Counted from the first letter of the stretch, positions 1 through 10,700 are shown. The stretch: DNA of 21,358 nt from Ectocarpus siliculosus (GCA_000310025.1 FN649741.1:3970021-3991378), one strand, 5' to 3'. The notes: generated from the letters alone by a model not told the origin. Numbers and translations: made by a program.

Positions 1-7
1 GCTCAAC

Positions 8-25
8 GGGGGGGGGGGGGGGGGG
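8..25. repeat. Homopolymer G18 tract
   Basis: Eighteen consecutive G residues. Such tracts are often miscounted in assemblies, so the length is uncertain. Long C/G runs recur in the window (15579-15595, 16030-16040, 19074-19096). Confidence 0.9.
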
Positions 26-189
26 TATGTCGTCGTCATGTGTGTATCCAGCGAGGATTTTGTTGGATAGGAGGGAAAGGGAGGGAGGTCTGGTGTGAGT
101 TTGTCGTTGTCGGCATTCTGTTGCAAATTGTGCGAAAAGAGGAGGGAGGCGGATGCGGTGGTTACCTCTTGGCTAACTACTATGTACTA

Positions 190-250
190 CGAAACATACA
201 AACGCAGAAAGACTACCCAATCGAGACATAAACCACAGCGGTCAAACGGG
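190..250 (+). repeat. Dispersed repeat family, copy 1
   Basis: Contains the core AGAAAGACTACCC, then A-TCGAGA-ATA and, about ten bases on, TCAAACGG. The same blocks in the same order occur at 7088-7153 and, more diverged, at 16581-16641. The copies lack coding capacity and no terminal inverted repeats or target duplications could be defined by eye. It may be the tail of a non-autonomous element. Confidence 0.55.
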
Positions 251-336
251 ATGTACGCCAAAGGTGGCGGTGTTGAAGCCAAAAAGAAAGTCTTGTTTGT
301 ATTGAGGACACATATATGATACCCCCAACCCAATAA

Positions 337-350
337 AGAGAGAGAGAGAG
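337..350. repeat. GA dinucleotide microsatellite
   Basis: Seven AG units in intergenic DNA. A similar GA run sits in the loop of the hairpin at 7030-7040. Confidence 0.85.
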
Positions 351-1339
351 CCTGGAGACACGGGACACCAGCCAGCAGGCAGGCAGCAGACTTTCTACGC
401 TAGATGTGTGTAGGCACAAGCACAAACAAAGAGAGCCTTTGCATATAACCAGACACTAACGGGCGGTACTTACGACGTTCACTCATGCAAATGTGACACA
501 TGAAACTTCTTTCGAACCCGCTCTTCTTCTCTTCTTGTATTCCTTTTGGACGAACTACTTCAAACTTCAAACAGCCGTAGGTGAAGAAGGGCGCAAAAAC
601 GGTAACGGCCAGAAGGCATGACTGATCTTGCTGAGGAGAACTTACAAGGACAGCTACACTCCTATGATGCACGAGCAGTACCAAGGCCGCTGCTCGCCAA
701 GGTGCCTCTGACACACAACGCCTTTCAAAGAGAGTAAACGTTGTACGTCCACGTGATGATCGATTCATACCACACGCAGCAGTTCTACTTGTACCCATGT
801 ACTGCTGCCGTAGACCGCGTCCTCCGCTGCATTTCTTTCATAAGCAAACGTAATTCCCGCCGGCGACGCTCCCCCCACAGTAGAACAGGCATGATACCAA
901 AAGGTTCTTCATGACACATTCATCAACATCCCGACCATCCCCAGCCTGGCATGAACACACGCCGATCGATCCTACAGGACCGCTCTGCCTCTTACATGCA
1001 GAATCGAGGGCGCAAAAGCGTACGCCCTGGAAGAGCCCACTGCCAAGAAATAGGTGCACAAGGCCGTTCTCGCTCTCCGCCTATCCATGGCAAGTCTGCT
1101 GTAACGCTCCTGACTGCGCTGGTGCCGCTCCTCTGTCCTGCGGTGTGTTGCCCTGCTGCTCAATACTGATTTCGAGCAATTTCACCGGGAGCTGCGTCGC
1201 GTAGATGTGTGAGTAGGGAGGAGAAAATTAGAGAATGATTTCCCGGAGCTCCCGCTCAGAACACCACCACGAACACCACACGGCTCCGCTGCTGCTGTGC
1301 TCAATCTCTCTTGGCAACTATCCTGTCGTGTGTTATACT

Positions 1340-4300
1340 ATGAGGGCGCTGGCAGTGTTGACTCTTGCGGCCGCGGCCATCCCGCTCAATGCCCAGTTCG
1401 GCATGCCGCCCAAGCCAAAGAGCGACCCAGTCAAAGGTGAGTCGCCTGTGCTGCTGTCGCATCCGCTCGCTCGATCTGCGATCCTTCTTTCCCCCCTGTT
1501 TTGGCCGGTAGATTTGCGATAACGTCTCGCGGGGGAGCCTCGTGCCACTGAGCACGGTGGCAGTAGAAGAGGCGAAGAACCCAGGTAGCAGCACGCCTTG
1601 TTGTATGGGACGGGATGTTAACGAGGTACAGCAAAAGTTCGGGTCTTCTTTGACAGGGGTACGTTCTGTCGTTGGTCATCCCGCACGCGGCATGCCATGC
1701 GTGTCGTCGTGAGCGCCCTCAGCTGGCGGATGAATCCCCTTGGTTGGATGTCTTTAGCGGGGGGGTACTGAGAGAGATGGGTGAAGGAATTATCGCTGAG
1801 ATCTTTCGGTTGTTGTAGCCTTCAGCGTGTGGACCAAAGTGGGTGAGACAACGGCGGACTATACTAATAATAGCTGTCCACGTACATTAGACTCAAAACC
1901 ATCAAACGTTCTCGAAAGCATCGACAACATCGTCTCTGCCGACATGGCCTCTTTGATCGCGCAACATTTCCAAGTTGATACACAGCAGTGGTGTGCTGCG
2001 CTTATTCGCGTAGTGCTGTGTCTTATTCTTGCCTCCATTGTACTGGGCCAAGCAATCGTAGTCTCTTTCTTGTGCGTGATGGGGTACGGATGTTCGCCGC
2101 TGGGTGCACGTCTCTTTGCCCCCGCCGCCGCCGCCGCTCGCATCGCCGTACATACACACCCAGGCCTCCTTTTCTCCTCTTCTTGCAGTCGTGAAGGTAT
2201 GTTTCTGAGTAAATCCCTACCCCCTACCTGACTGAGTTCCTCTACATTTTCCTCGGTCTCGTCCTCTCTAATGCAGGCGACCTGGCCGCAATAAAGTGCG
2301 GGGTCTGCCAAGGCCTGGCGGAGCACCTTTACGAGAAGGTGGCGGAGATGCGGGAGGCGGCGCCTTTCGGAAAGGTGTGCGTGTAGTTGACGACGTTGTT
2401 TGTTCTTGTTTGGTGCAAGTATCGTAGTGCCGTCCGTCCACACTCTTGCTGCCTCGGCGCCGGGAAATCCACAGCAGTGCTGCGAATATGTTGTTGGATC
2501 GGACGACCGCCGCCGCAGGGGTCATGAGCCCCTCGTCTTTGGTCCGTGGGACTCCTCTTCTCGATGTGTTCAATTTCCCCGCTTTCTGCCTGCATCTGGT
2601 GTGCGTGCATACCAGCTCGTCGTTACGGAGCTCCGTTTCCAAAGAAAAGAGAAGTGCTGCTGGTGCCATCATACGGTACTGCTTGTCTGTGGTGTGGGTT
2701 TCGTGATCCTGTGCGTAAGTAAGTACAGGTAGCAGCTGCTAGAGCGTCTTGATATTTTTTGACACCCTCACGCCGCCGCTCAATACCACAACACCCAAAG
2801 GTTCATGAAGACGATATCTCGACGGTGATAGAGGGAGCCTGCGACCCCGCAACTAAGGAGGGTCGATGGATCACGGAGTACGACATCGTGGAGGTGAGGA
2901 AGGAATGGCATCATCATTCGTATCCCGCGCGCTCCGTAGACCTGCCCCCCCTTGCCATTTAGTCACCCGGACCTTGACCCACACACCCCGGGGCTTGCGT
3001 TGGCCACCAATCACCCAAGTAGAAGCGATCCCATCGAAACTATCGTCGTTGCAGTGCTTTGATATGCTGGCTTGTGAGGGGGGCCTTTCGCTGTCGCGTG
3101 TTTTTCTACCCGCACAGACTTGTGTCATGACGATTTGGACGTTTCGATAGATGTACATATCGACGTTTCCACGTGTCGTGTGTTTCCAAAGTTGTACTTG
3201 TATGCATTCGGCGTACGTGTATCCCCTCGTTTACTCTGGCGTGAGTAGAACCGTCCGCAACCTCGGTTTGTTATGGGGTGGTACAAGTATCACTTGCAGA
3301 CTGCCAAAAGGTTACAGTTAGAGACGGATATGAGGTATCAACGATAGGTTGGCCATTGCTCGAAGCACTGGGTATTGGTTTGTGCGTCATAGCCAAGCTT
3401 GTCTCGTCTGTTTCCTTCCACGTGCCTTGAGTCAAATCAATATGGCTGCGATGGGTTCGGACACGGACAGTGACGCCTGTTGTATGCTTGTGCTGTGTGT
3501 TCATATTTGTCTCTCTCGGTTTTGCAGGAGGGGGGATATCTCGAGTTGAAGAAGCAGGACAGCTTTTCCCACTGCAAGGAAGAGTGCGAGACCATTGCCA
3601 AGGTACGAATTGCTTCGGAGAGGGAGGGCTTGAGGGTTTTGTGTTTCGGAATCGGGGGGAGTCTTCTGAAGCTGCTACTGCTGTATCACTTCTCCGTTTG
3701 GGCCCCATGGCAAGCATATTGAAGCAGCAATATTTTGAGGAAACGCTGTTGCAACAGCTACCGCTCCGAAAATATCGACCACTCCCCAACGCGTTTGTCT
3801 CATATCTACGGGTGTAGCATAGCGTACCAAAGAAGTTACACGGCGGTCACAGTTAAAGGTTAGGAGGTACTAAAGTAGGACTCGCTGTTATTCTTGATGC
3901 CGAAAGCACGTGGCCGCCTTTTCACCGCTTGCTGTTTCTACTGCTCCTGCACACAACTGGTTCTGCGCTGCTGCTGCTGCTGCTGCTGCTGCTGCCGGCG
4001 CCTGACGTGGAACTTGCGGAACAACCGAACGTTTCTTCGACACTAAATAGAGCTGCACGGTGCTGGTGGATGACGAGTTGGACGTTGAGGAGGTGGTGGT
4101 GGCACTATGGAAGAACAAGCTGGGATTATCGGTGAGCACACCCACAGGCGTTCGGCTCTCACTGCTCGGTGGCTTTCCACAGCGGTGTGTCATTTGTGGC
4201 ATTTGCGCTGCTCCTGGACTGCTGCTGTGCCGCCAATACTCTTTTGTCCTTGTTACGCAGCCCTGTCGACCACAAGCGTATTGTTTATGTTGAACAGAAC

Positions 4301-6225
4301 AGACGTCGGCGTGCAGGAAGGGCATAGGACCCCTCTATGTGATATAACAGCGTGTCCAGAGAGCTAAAGCGGCAATGGGTAACGGTGAACGATTGTGGTG
4401 GTGGAACGAGTGCAGTAGACGACAGGAGTGCACGTTGTCTGTTTTTCTGGGCGTTGGCATGCTTCCGTTGGCAGCGTATCTACTATATTTTGCTCTGGTT
4501 GGGACGAGCTGCTCATCAAAGGGTTTGTATAGGCTGTCAGTTCGAGCCTGAAGGAACGTGGCTGCACGCCCCCGAAGTGCAAGACCTCGATAGAAACTCC
4601 AAACGTGCCCGTTCCGCTGCTTCAACGGATCAAGACTTGCAATGCCAGGCCAACCGGCGGCCGGCACGATGTAGTATAGAATGCAGGTCACGCTACCCGC
4701 CACACACCCAATCGTGGAAGGTTCTCGGCCGAGCGGCCTGCGGCAGTGGCAAGGGTCGCGTCGCTCTACCCTTGCAAAGTGTTCCATGATTCTTGTGCGT
4801 CTGGCGTAGGGAGCTGCACCCCTTCACCGCCCCTTACCCCTCCAAATAGATCGCGTCCCCCCCCCAACCCTGTCTCTACCAGTTCTAGTCCAAACCCACG
4901 CCGTGTTTCTCGTGTGTCGGGGGACACGTTCGGTTTTCGAAAACCTGACCGGACGCGCGTGTCCTGTGACGTGATTTGCGCAGGAGCTTCAAAAGGCAGC
5001 TTGCGGGGAGTGGAGCGATCGGTGCTCGGGGAAGAAGCGCGTGAAGGCCCCGAAGGACCGCCAGGATTACGAGTTCGAACCGAAGACGGCGAAGGACTTC
5101 GAGGTGGCGGAGGCGATGGAGAGGCTGCAGAACTCAATGGGCGGGATGGGTGAGGAAAAAAGCATATATCCTGCGTTGATGTTGATTGACTTGTGTATCG
5201 TTTGGTCGATAGTTTGTCTTTGTTCTTTGCGGTACGGTACGGGTTTATCCCCGTGGATGCATGTATGTACCATCGGTTTTCGAGAGGCCCGGCACTTCGA
5301 CTTTCAAAACGAACCGAGAGCGGGTCTGGCAATATTGTTGGTGAACACCACAAGTCCAGTGTTTGAATTTTTGTTGTCTCAGGGGCGATCGTACACGCGG
5401 TGACACTGGTGCGAGTGCGAATTCCCGCGCTACAGCAATAACACGTAGGATGCACGTCTGTGTGCAGTACAACTTCCGAGCGCTCGCTTGCTGATCATCG
5501 TGGATTCAAACTCTTACTAAGTTTGTCATATCGTGCTCCATCTTCTTATGCTTGGTACCGGGCTGAAATGTATTCACTGCTGTCGTCTAGGGAAAGATGG
5601 GCACGAGGAATGGGCAGGTCGTGCAATAGCGGGGCAGGGAATACTCAACATAATTTAATGTCTAGCTGAGAGTGTCAGCTCTTGACATGTGGCGGGTAGC
5701 GCTGCTGCCGGAAAAAATTGGAATGCGATGCCCCTTTTGCACGAGCAGAACGAACGGCGGCGGTGTTGCGTCGCGGGAACATTACAGGCGTGATGCGCGG
5801 CTGGCTGACTGGGTGGCAACTTAACCATGGCAACAAGAAACGACGAGACCGATCCCCATCCGCGTCGCCGCCGTCCCCCAAAGGGTGCTAAGGCGGCACG
5901 AAGCTTCAGCCACAGAACAGAAGTGACAAGTCTTTCCGCCCTTTACCGCTGAAACAGCTGAAACCAACCGCGCTATGATCACTCTAACCTCCAGCCACAG
6001 AACGGAAAATGATAGCCTTTCCCCGCCATTTGGAACCGCTGAAGCCCACCGACCAACGCGAAACACCGTCATCCACTACCGAAACCCCCCACAGGTGGGC
6101 CGGGAATCTACGGCCCGGATGATCTCGCTGCGATGGACGCGATGATGTCGCAGATGGGCGACATGGGTCAAGACCCATTCGCGGACGACTTTGACATGGG
6201 GGGAATGGGCGGCATGGAGTTCTGA
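1340..6225 (+). CDS. Secreted saposin-like protein, Canopy / MIR-interacting (DUF3456) type
   Basis: Seven exons are proposed: 1340-1436, 2277-2374, 2801-2893, 3528-3602, 4051-4131, 4984-5149 and 6095-6225. Phases agree at every join and give 246 residues. Residues 1-18 (MRALAVLTLAAAAIPLNA) form a signal peptide, so the product should enter the ER. The body has eight cysteines: C40 and C43 (CGVC), C79, C112 and C116 (HCKEEC), C123, C155 and C162. This is the pattern of the DUF3456 saposin-like fold found in animal Canopy proteins and plant 'TLR4 regulator/MIR-interacting MSAP' proteins, which act as ER co-chaperones or folding factors. The C-terminal 45 residues are rich in Met, Gly and Asp, end in GGMEF and show no KDEL-type retention signal. 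An in-frame ATG at 1235 would add 35 residues; 1340 was chosen because it gives a clean signal peptide. The acceptors of exons 3 and 5 are weak (CAAAG, AATAG). Family call fairly sure; exact role inferred. Confidence 0.75.
1437..2276 (+). other. Intron 1 of the Canopy-like gene
   Basis: Starts GTGAGT and ends GCAG. It contains two internal cryptic exon-like pieces: CAG-type acceptors before 1831 and 2189, followed within 20 bases by GTGAG or GTATGT donors. Using either with consensus joins brings in a stop or breaks the frame into exon 2, so plain splicing 1436 to 2277 is preferred. No gene of its own is seen. Confidence 0.6.
3968..3994. repeat. CTG trinucleotide microsatellite (9 units) in intron 4
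   Basis: Nine perfect CTG units lie in the intron between exons 4 and 5 of the Canopy-like gene, about 55 bases before the acceptor. Shorter CTG/CAG clusters are common elsewhere in the window. Confidence 0.9.
4132..4983 (+). other. Intron 5 of the Canopy-like gene
   Basis: GTGAGC at the start, GCGCAG at the end. Long open frames exist on both strands (about 145-150 codons each) but neither product shows a signal, domain or plausible composition. No nested gene is supported. Confidence 0.55.
5150..6094 (+). other. Intron 6 of the Canopy-like gene
   Basis: GTGAGG at the start, CCACAG at the end. Its last 190 bases carry an imperfect direct repeat (5904-5972 and 5990-6060). The rest shows nothing recognisable. 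Confidence 0.6.
5904..6060 (+). repeat. Imperfect direct repeat near the intron 6 acceptor
   Basis: Two units about 86 bases apart share CAGCCACAGAAC, then CTTTCC, then ACCGCTGAA and CCAAC-GCG, with small insertions between blocks. Unit one is 5904-5972 and unit two 5990-6060. It ends some 35 bases before the 3' splice site of exon 7. Confidence 0.6.
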
Positions 6226-6849
6226 AGGAGTTCAGCATGACGTTTTACTATTGTACGCACGAACTGGTGGAGGAACGATACATATCTGTTTTGTAGACTA
6301 AGGGCGTTTCGGCCGATGAAGGGGGTTCGCATGGAGTCCAAAGTAGATTTTGTGTGTACAAGTGGTGCTGGTTCCTGTGGTTGTTGGAGGGGTGTGGCAA
6401 GGTTGATTTTGCGGCCTTGGCCAGGTGTGCGGGAGGGACAAAGGGTGCTCTTCGGGCAATGGAGGGTTAACATCGGGTTGCGTTTGTGGTGTAGTATGCA
6501 TATGGTGATCGTGTTGCTGGGGGTTCAAGGGAAGGTGTTGTTTTAGTTGATGGAGCCTCCGTGTTTTGTTGCACAATTCGGGGAGAACTATAGGTGTTCT
6601 CCTTCCCCTCGGCAATGTGAGAGAACAGTTTTTTTGTGTTTGATGACAGCCGGGTGTGGCTCTTTTTCATGGTTACGACCGTCTCCGCGCCTTAAACCCC
6701 ATCATAAGACTACTGTACTGCATCCACAAGAAGTGCAGCGTTGGATACGTCCGGACACGCCCGCATGCCAGCAGTGTTTCGGGGTCACAGAGGGGCGGCC
6801 CCACTTGAGAACCTGGGAAATTCCGGCTCACGAAAGACAAATTTAAAGT
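6226..6849 (+). other. GT-rich stretch after the Canopy-like gene, probable 3' UTR
   Basis: From the TGA onward the plus strand is conspicuously rich in G and T and poor in C, especially 6300-6560. The same bias follows the other two main genes. Long 3' UTRs are typical of brown algae, so this is probably transcribed. No AATAAA-type signal or coding exon was recognised, and the open frames on either strand here have low-complexity products. Confidence 0.45.
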
Positions 6850-6999
6850 TAGCCATAATAATAACAGGCTCACAGCGGTGCTCACGGCGGTGAGGATCCC
6901 GTTATACTAAGACCTACAACGTAGTAAATGTGTTGGTTACCCTACTTCAAGGGAATGAGAAACGAGGTTTGGGGCCACATTAGAGAAAAAAAAATCTCC

Positions 7000-7080
7000 A
7001 ATAAAAAAAATTGACCAATCAGAAAACTGAGAGAGAGAGAAATGTGCCCGCAGTTTTCTGATTGGTCCATTTTTTTTAAA
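7000..7080. repeat. 30-bp inverted repeat (hairpin) with paired CCAAT boxes
   Basis: Left arm 7000-7029 and right arm 7051-7080 are reverse complements at about 27 of 30 positions, including a perfect 17-base core (GACCAATCAGAAAACTG). The 21-base loop is mostly GA repeat. Each arm carries GACCAATCAG, which fits the CCAAT-box (NF-Y) consensus, in divergent orientation. It lies about 630 bases before the ATG at 7703 and just before copy 2 of the dispersed repeat. It could be the core of a MITE or a regulatory palindrome. Confidence 0.8.
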
Positions 7081-7087
7081 GGTTATA

Positions 7088-7153
7088 TTAAGGAATAATA
7101 AATACACCCACAGAAAGACTACCCATTCGAGATATACCCACAGTCGAACGGAA
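7088..7153 (+). repeat. Dispersed repeat family, copy 2
   Basis: Closest match to copy 1 through AGAAAGACTACCCA-TCGAGA-ATA and TCGAACGG. Its 5' part (TTAAGGAATAATAAATAC) matches copy 3 instead. It starts a few bases after the right arm of the 30-bp inverted repeat and after a T-run, as copy 3 does. Confidence 0.6.
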
Positions 7154-7702
7154 AGGATATATATATTTTTCAGATGGGCCAAAAATCCCTGGTCGACATG
7201 ACGTGTCATCTACGGCGGGTTCACTTTTTTTCTGCAAGAGTCAATCATTGGCGCCGTCTGTAGTTGGCCAGCGAGGGAGGGGACATGGACGACACATACG
7301 AAGCGCTAGGAGAGGCTTCAGGAGAAGGAGGAATAGTCGACCTGGGGCCCGAACATGCTTGTACCGATATAATCAAGCACGTTAAATAACACCCCTCCTA
7401 CTTACACCCCTACCTTCAAGTCATTAACCATATCGCGTCACCCCCCGTGCAACGTAGATGTGCATGTGTGTGACGGGCTGACACATGCATGTTTGAAGAG
7501 CGAGGGTAACAGCACAGGTTGAACACCTCCGCTGCACGTACCTCATCAGGACTCTTGCAAGAGTATTACCTGCATTACCCGTTGAAGCGTTCAAGCATAT
7601 CAGCAGCTGACGCCTGTAAAGAAGCCGTGGTGACTGACCTGTGCGTACATATCTCCCCCTTGCCTCAGGCAGCTACAAGCAGTAGACTACTGCTGTAGTA
7701 TC
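7154..7702. other. Spacer and presumed promoter of the lumen-protein gene
   Basis: No coding region is supported in this 549-base stretch. It should contain the promoter and 5' UTR of the gene starting at 7703. No core promoter element was recognised with confidence. Confidence 0.4.
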
Positions 7703-10700
7703 ATGTACGCAACTGCTTCAGGATGTTGGGCGCTGGCGGTGCTCCTCGCCTTGTATACATCTCCATCTGGCGCATTCCTAGCTCCAACGAAGGCAGCACT
7801 GGGTTGTTTCCACCAACATCGATCGGCATCTAGCCCTACGTGCTTGTCTATGACGGCGCGGGATGAACTCGGCAGTGGCAGCATCAGCAGCAGTCGGCGA
7901 GGCTTCTTGGAGGGGGGGGCTGTTGCCTTGCTAGCGTCGGTCGCAGCTATTGGGCTGCCCGAACCCTCTGTTGCGAAAGGGATCGACTTGTCAGAAGTGA
8001 AGGGCTTGGACGTCAGCGAAGTAATGCACTTGGGCGCTGGCTCGTCGGGCGGGAAAGCGACGAAGCCGCTGAGAGACTGTTTGCTGAACGTCGAAAGGGT
8101 GCGCATCTCGACCAAGCAGGTGATGAGTGAGTAAGCACCGTAGGAAACAAGTACAGCTGTGCGGGAGGTGGTTTGATGACACGTATCATTCGATGTGGAC
8201 CCATTGGCACTCTCTCTTGCTTCTCGAGCAACAGGGCTAGACCAACGGACTTTCAAGGCTCCACGAGTTTATCCCTCTGCCGTTTCATGAACGAGCGCCA
8301 TCGGTTGACTCTATGAAACGCACCCATTGGATATTAGAATCGCGCAAGCCGCCGCATGTGTTAAACAACGTGGATCGCGGCAAACCCAAGGAACGAGCGG
8401 CAATACAGCAGTATTATTAGTACAGCAGAGCTCACAACCAACAGGCCGGAAGCAGGCAAGAACTTATGCTGACGGTGTGTGTGTTTGCGTGCGAAGGCCT
8501 TCCGCTAAGATACACCCTCCATCGAATACATCCTTTTCGAGCGTAACACACATAGGTTAACGTGCATCACCAGGTATCTCAGCAGATCCGTGTGTTGCAG
8601 CGCAGTATGAATCCGGTTTACGTGTGTGTGTACATCTTGAGAGAAACTATTGTATTGACAAAAGGACGCAGACAGTGGGATAACAGGAGTTGCCTTGCGC
8701 CAGGGCAGCGGTGTCCACAAAGGGCTGTGGAATTCAGTCGGCACAGAGCCGCACCACACTCGCTCCATATACCCCCGTGGTGACATATGTTCCAACTACC
8801 AACTGCGAACCCCATCAACGAGTAGTCCGCCTTTTATATTAGCCCCGTTCTAGCAGGGGGCTTGTTGGCCGCTATGGAACATCCCATCACCGAACCCCTT
8901 CTTTTGGCACCCGCCACACCACCTTTAAGCGCACAAGTAATGCAGGCGTCAGGGCAGCATTGGGGATCCAATCCCTACGGTCGGGAGGAGACGCAAGGAA
9001 GCTGACATGGCAGTATCGCATGTGCGGGATGGGAAAGGAGAGGTTGCCGAGAATAGTATGGGAGGCGAAGTGGGTATACAACAAGAGGGGTAGACAACCC
9101 ACGGAATGGGTCAAGGTTGTAGAGGACGTATGGAAGGGGTTCGACATCGACGAAGATGAAACGCTGGAAACGGAGGGTCTACAGGAGTTCAAGGGGAAGA
9201 TATCTGTTGCTTGTGCCGAGAGAGAAGAACATAATCTAAGGAAAGAAACCGAGGATAAGGAGGGTCTAGAAGTGTACGGGATGTTGAAAGAAGGAATAAC
9301 GTTCAATGATTACCTACATGGACCAATGGATGCAGGGACAAAGCTTAAGGTCAAATTCAGGACCGGGGACATAGGCCTTCCAGAACGTCGACGAAGACAT
9401 AGGACGGTAGACGACGAAGACGACAAGTTCAAATGTGATTGCGGCTTCGAATGCGAAGACCGTGTTCATGTAGTCGTGGAATGTCAGTGGTACGAAGAGG
9501 AGAGGGAAGTGTACATGACTGAGCTTGGAACAATAGAAGGGAGGTACAGGGAGATGTTTGAGGCATGGAATAGAGAGGAGAAGACGGTAGCTGTACTAGG
9601 GAGTAGGAAGTGGTTTGAAAAGGCGGGAAGGGATATCGTTAGGATAGACAGACTAGGGAGGACATTTTTGAGCCACCTTTGGCAAAGTAGGAAGGAACGA
9701 CTGGCCATCGGTGATCGGTCCTGTGGGAACAATGCTCCGTCCTCTCGAGGACGCGTGGTCAATGGTCTAACCGCTAAGGCACGCAAAACATACGAGTACA
9801 CCCCCCCACACACCACCTTTTTTTGGTGGTCGTTATATTTTTTCGTTTCTGTAATCCAGCTCGAGGACACCCTTACCAACGACGGCGCACCGCCGGGCCT
9901 GACCGGGCTTGTCAAGGGGCTCATCAAGAACTACAAGCTGGACGAGAGCCTCCAGCAGGGTGCCAAGTACATCGAATCTAGCGGGGATAGAAACGCGGCC
10001 GCGTCCGCGGGGAGAGAGGCGCTGGAGTACCTGGCGCAGACGGCGGAGTACTTTCCCGTTGAAGTGGATGACAGGTAGGTGCACATCTACATCGGTTTGG
10101 CACTCAAGCACTTTTGAGTGATAGCAGTGGTATTTTTGCAGTACTGATGTACATGTTGTAGGGAATCATCCCTTATTCTAGTTCGAGGCTCTACAGGAGT
10201 TCTAGATGCTTGCCATGCTGCTGGCCCAGCTCTGCCAAGACCGCCCAGAAGCAGCACGTGCAAGAAAAGCAACAACAGAGCAGCAGCATCATCATCAGCA
10301 AATATCTAGAGTTGATGCTTGAGGAACTCGGATATTCTGCTGCGGTTCGCGGCCTTGAACGACACTTCGGTTTTGCCGTAAAGCGGCTGGCGTGCAACGA
10401 GTAATATTTGGTTGTTCAGTATGCTTGCGCGTGGGTTGTGCGCGTTGCTTTCTCACTCCCCTTAGAGAGAGGTTTATAATCGCGTTCCGTGCCACCCCAG
10501 TGAGCCGAGGATCAGTCGGAAGGGGGTGAGCCGGAGGCGGCGGTGCTCATGTTTTGCATGCCTAGCGGTTATTGTTCCGACACGACCGATCACCGATGGC
10601 TAATCGTCCCGAAGGAGGGGTGAGCGTTTTGTTTGGGGAGGAGGGCGGTAGCTGGCACCGTTCGTTTCTATCCTGGCTTCTCCTTGTCTCCCTCCCCCCT

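Larger units (their letters stand above)
1..1339. other. Intergenic region upstream of the Canopy-like gene
   Basis: No convincing gene is seen here. The stretch holds a run of 18 G at 8-25, a copy of a dispersed repeat at 190-250 and a GA dinucleotide run at 337-350. On the minus strand, an open frame of 132 codons (798 to 400) contains two perfect GTAAGT donor sites, reading away from the next gene, so a divergent gene is possible but unproven. The promoter of the gene starting at 1340 should lie in the last few hundred bases; no clear TATA box was recognised. Confidence 0.5.

Noticed and set aside
1859-2443. 194-codon minus-strand open frame
   Set aside because: It is antisense to exon 2 and intron 1 of the Canopy-like gene, with no signal or domain.
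3271-3789. 172-codon minus-strand open frame
   Set aside because: It is antisense to exon 4 and the adjoining introns, with low-complexity composition.
4335-4789. Paired open frames of about 145-150 codons on both strands in intron 5 of the Canopy-like gene
   Set aside because: Neither product has a signal, domain or sensible composition, and mirrored open frames arise from base composition.
4766-5455. 229-codon minus-strand open frame
   Set aside because: It lies antisense to exon 6 of the Canopy-like gene and is rich in Pro, Ser and Arg, as expected from the shadow of a GC-rich exon.
8120-8136. Alternative donor GTAAGC at 8131 for exon 1 of the lumen-protein gene
   Set aside because: It is a better consensus than GTGATG at 8120, but it puts exon 2 out of frame.
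7687-8256. 189-codon minus-strand open frame
   Set aside because: It mirrors exon 1 of the lumen-protein gene, whose plus-strand product has coherent plastid and thylakoid signals.
9805-9833. Short CCACC / GGTGG hairpin around a T-run before exon 2
   Set aside because: A six-base stem is too small to claim as a structure; it probably belongs to the acceptor pyrimidine tract.
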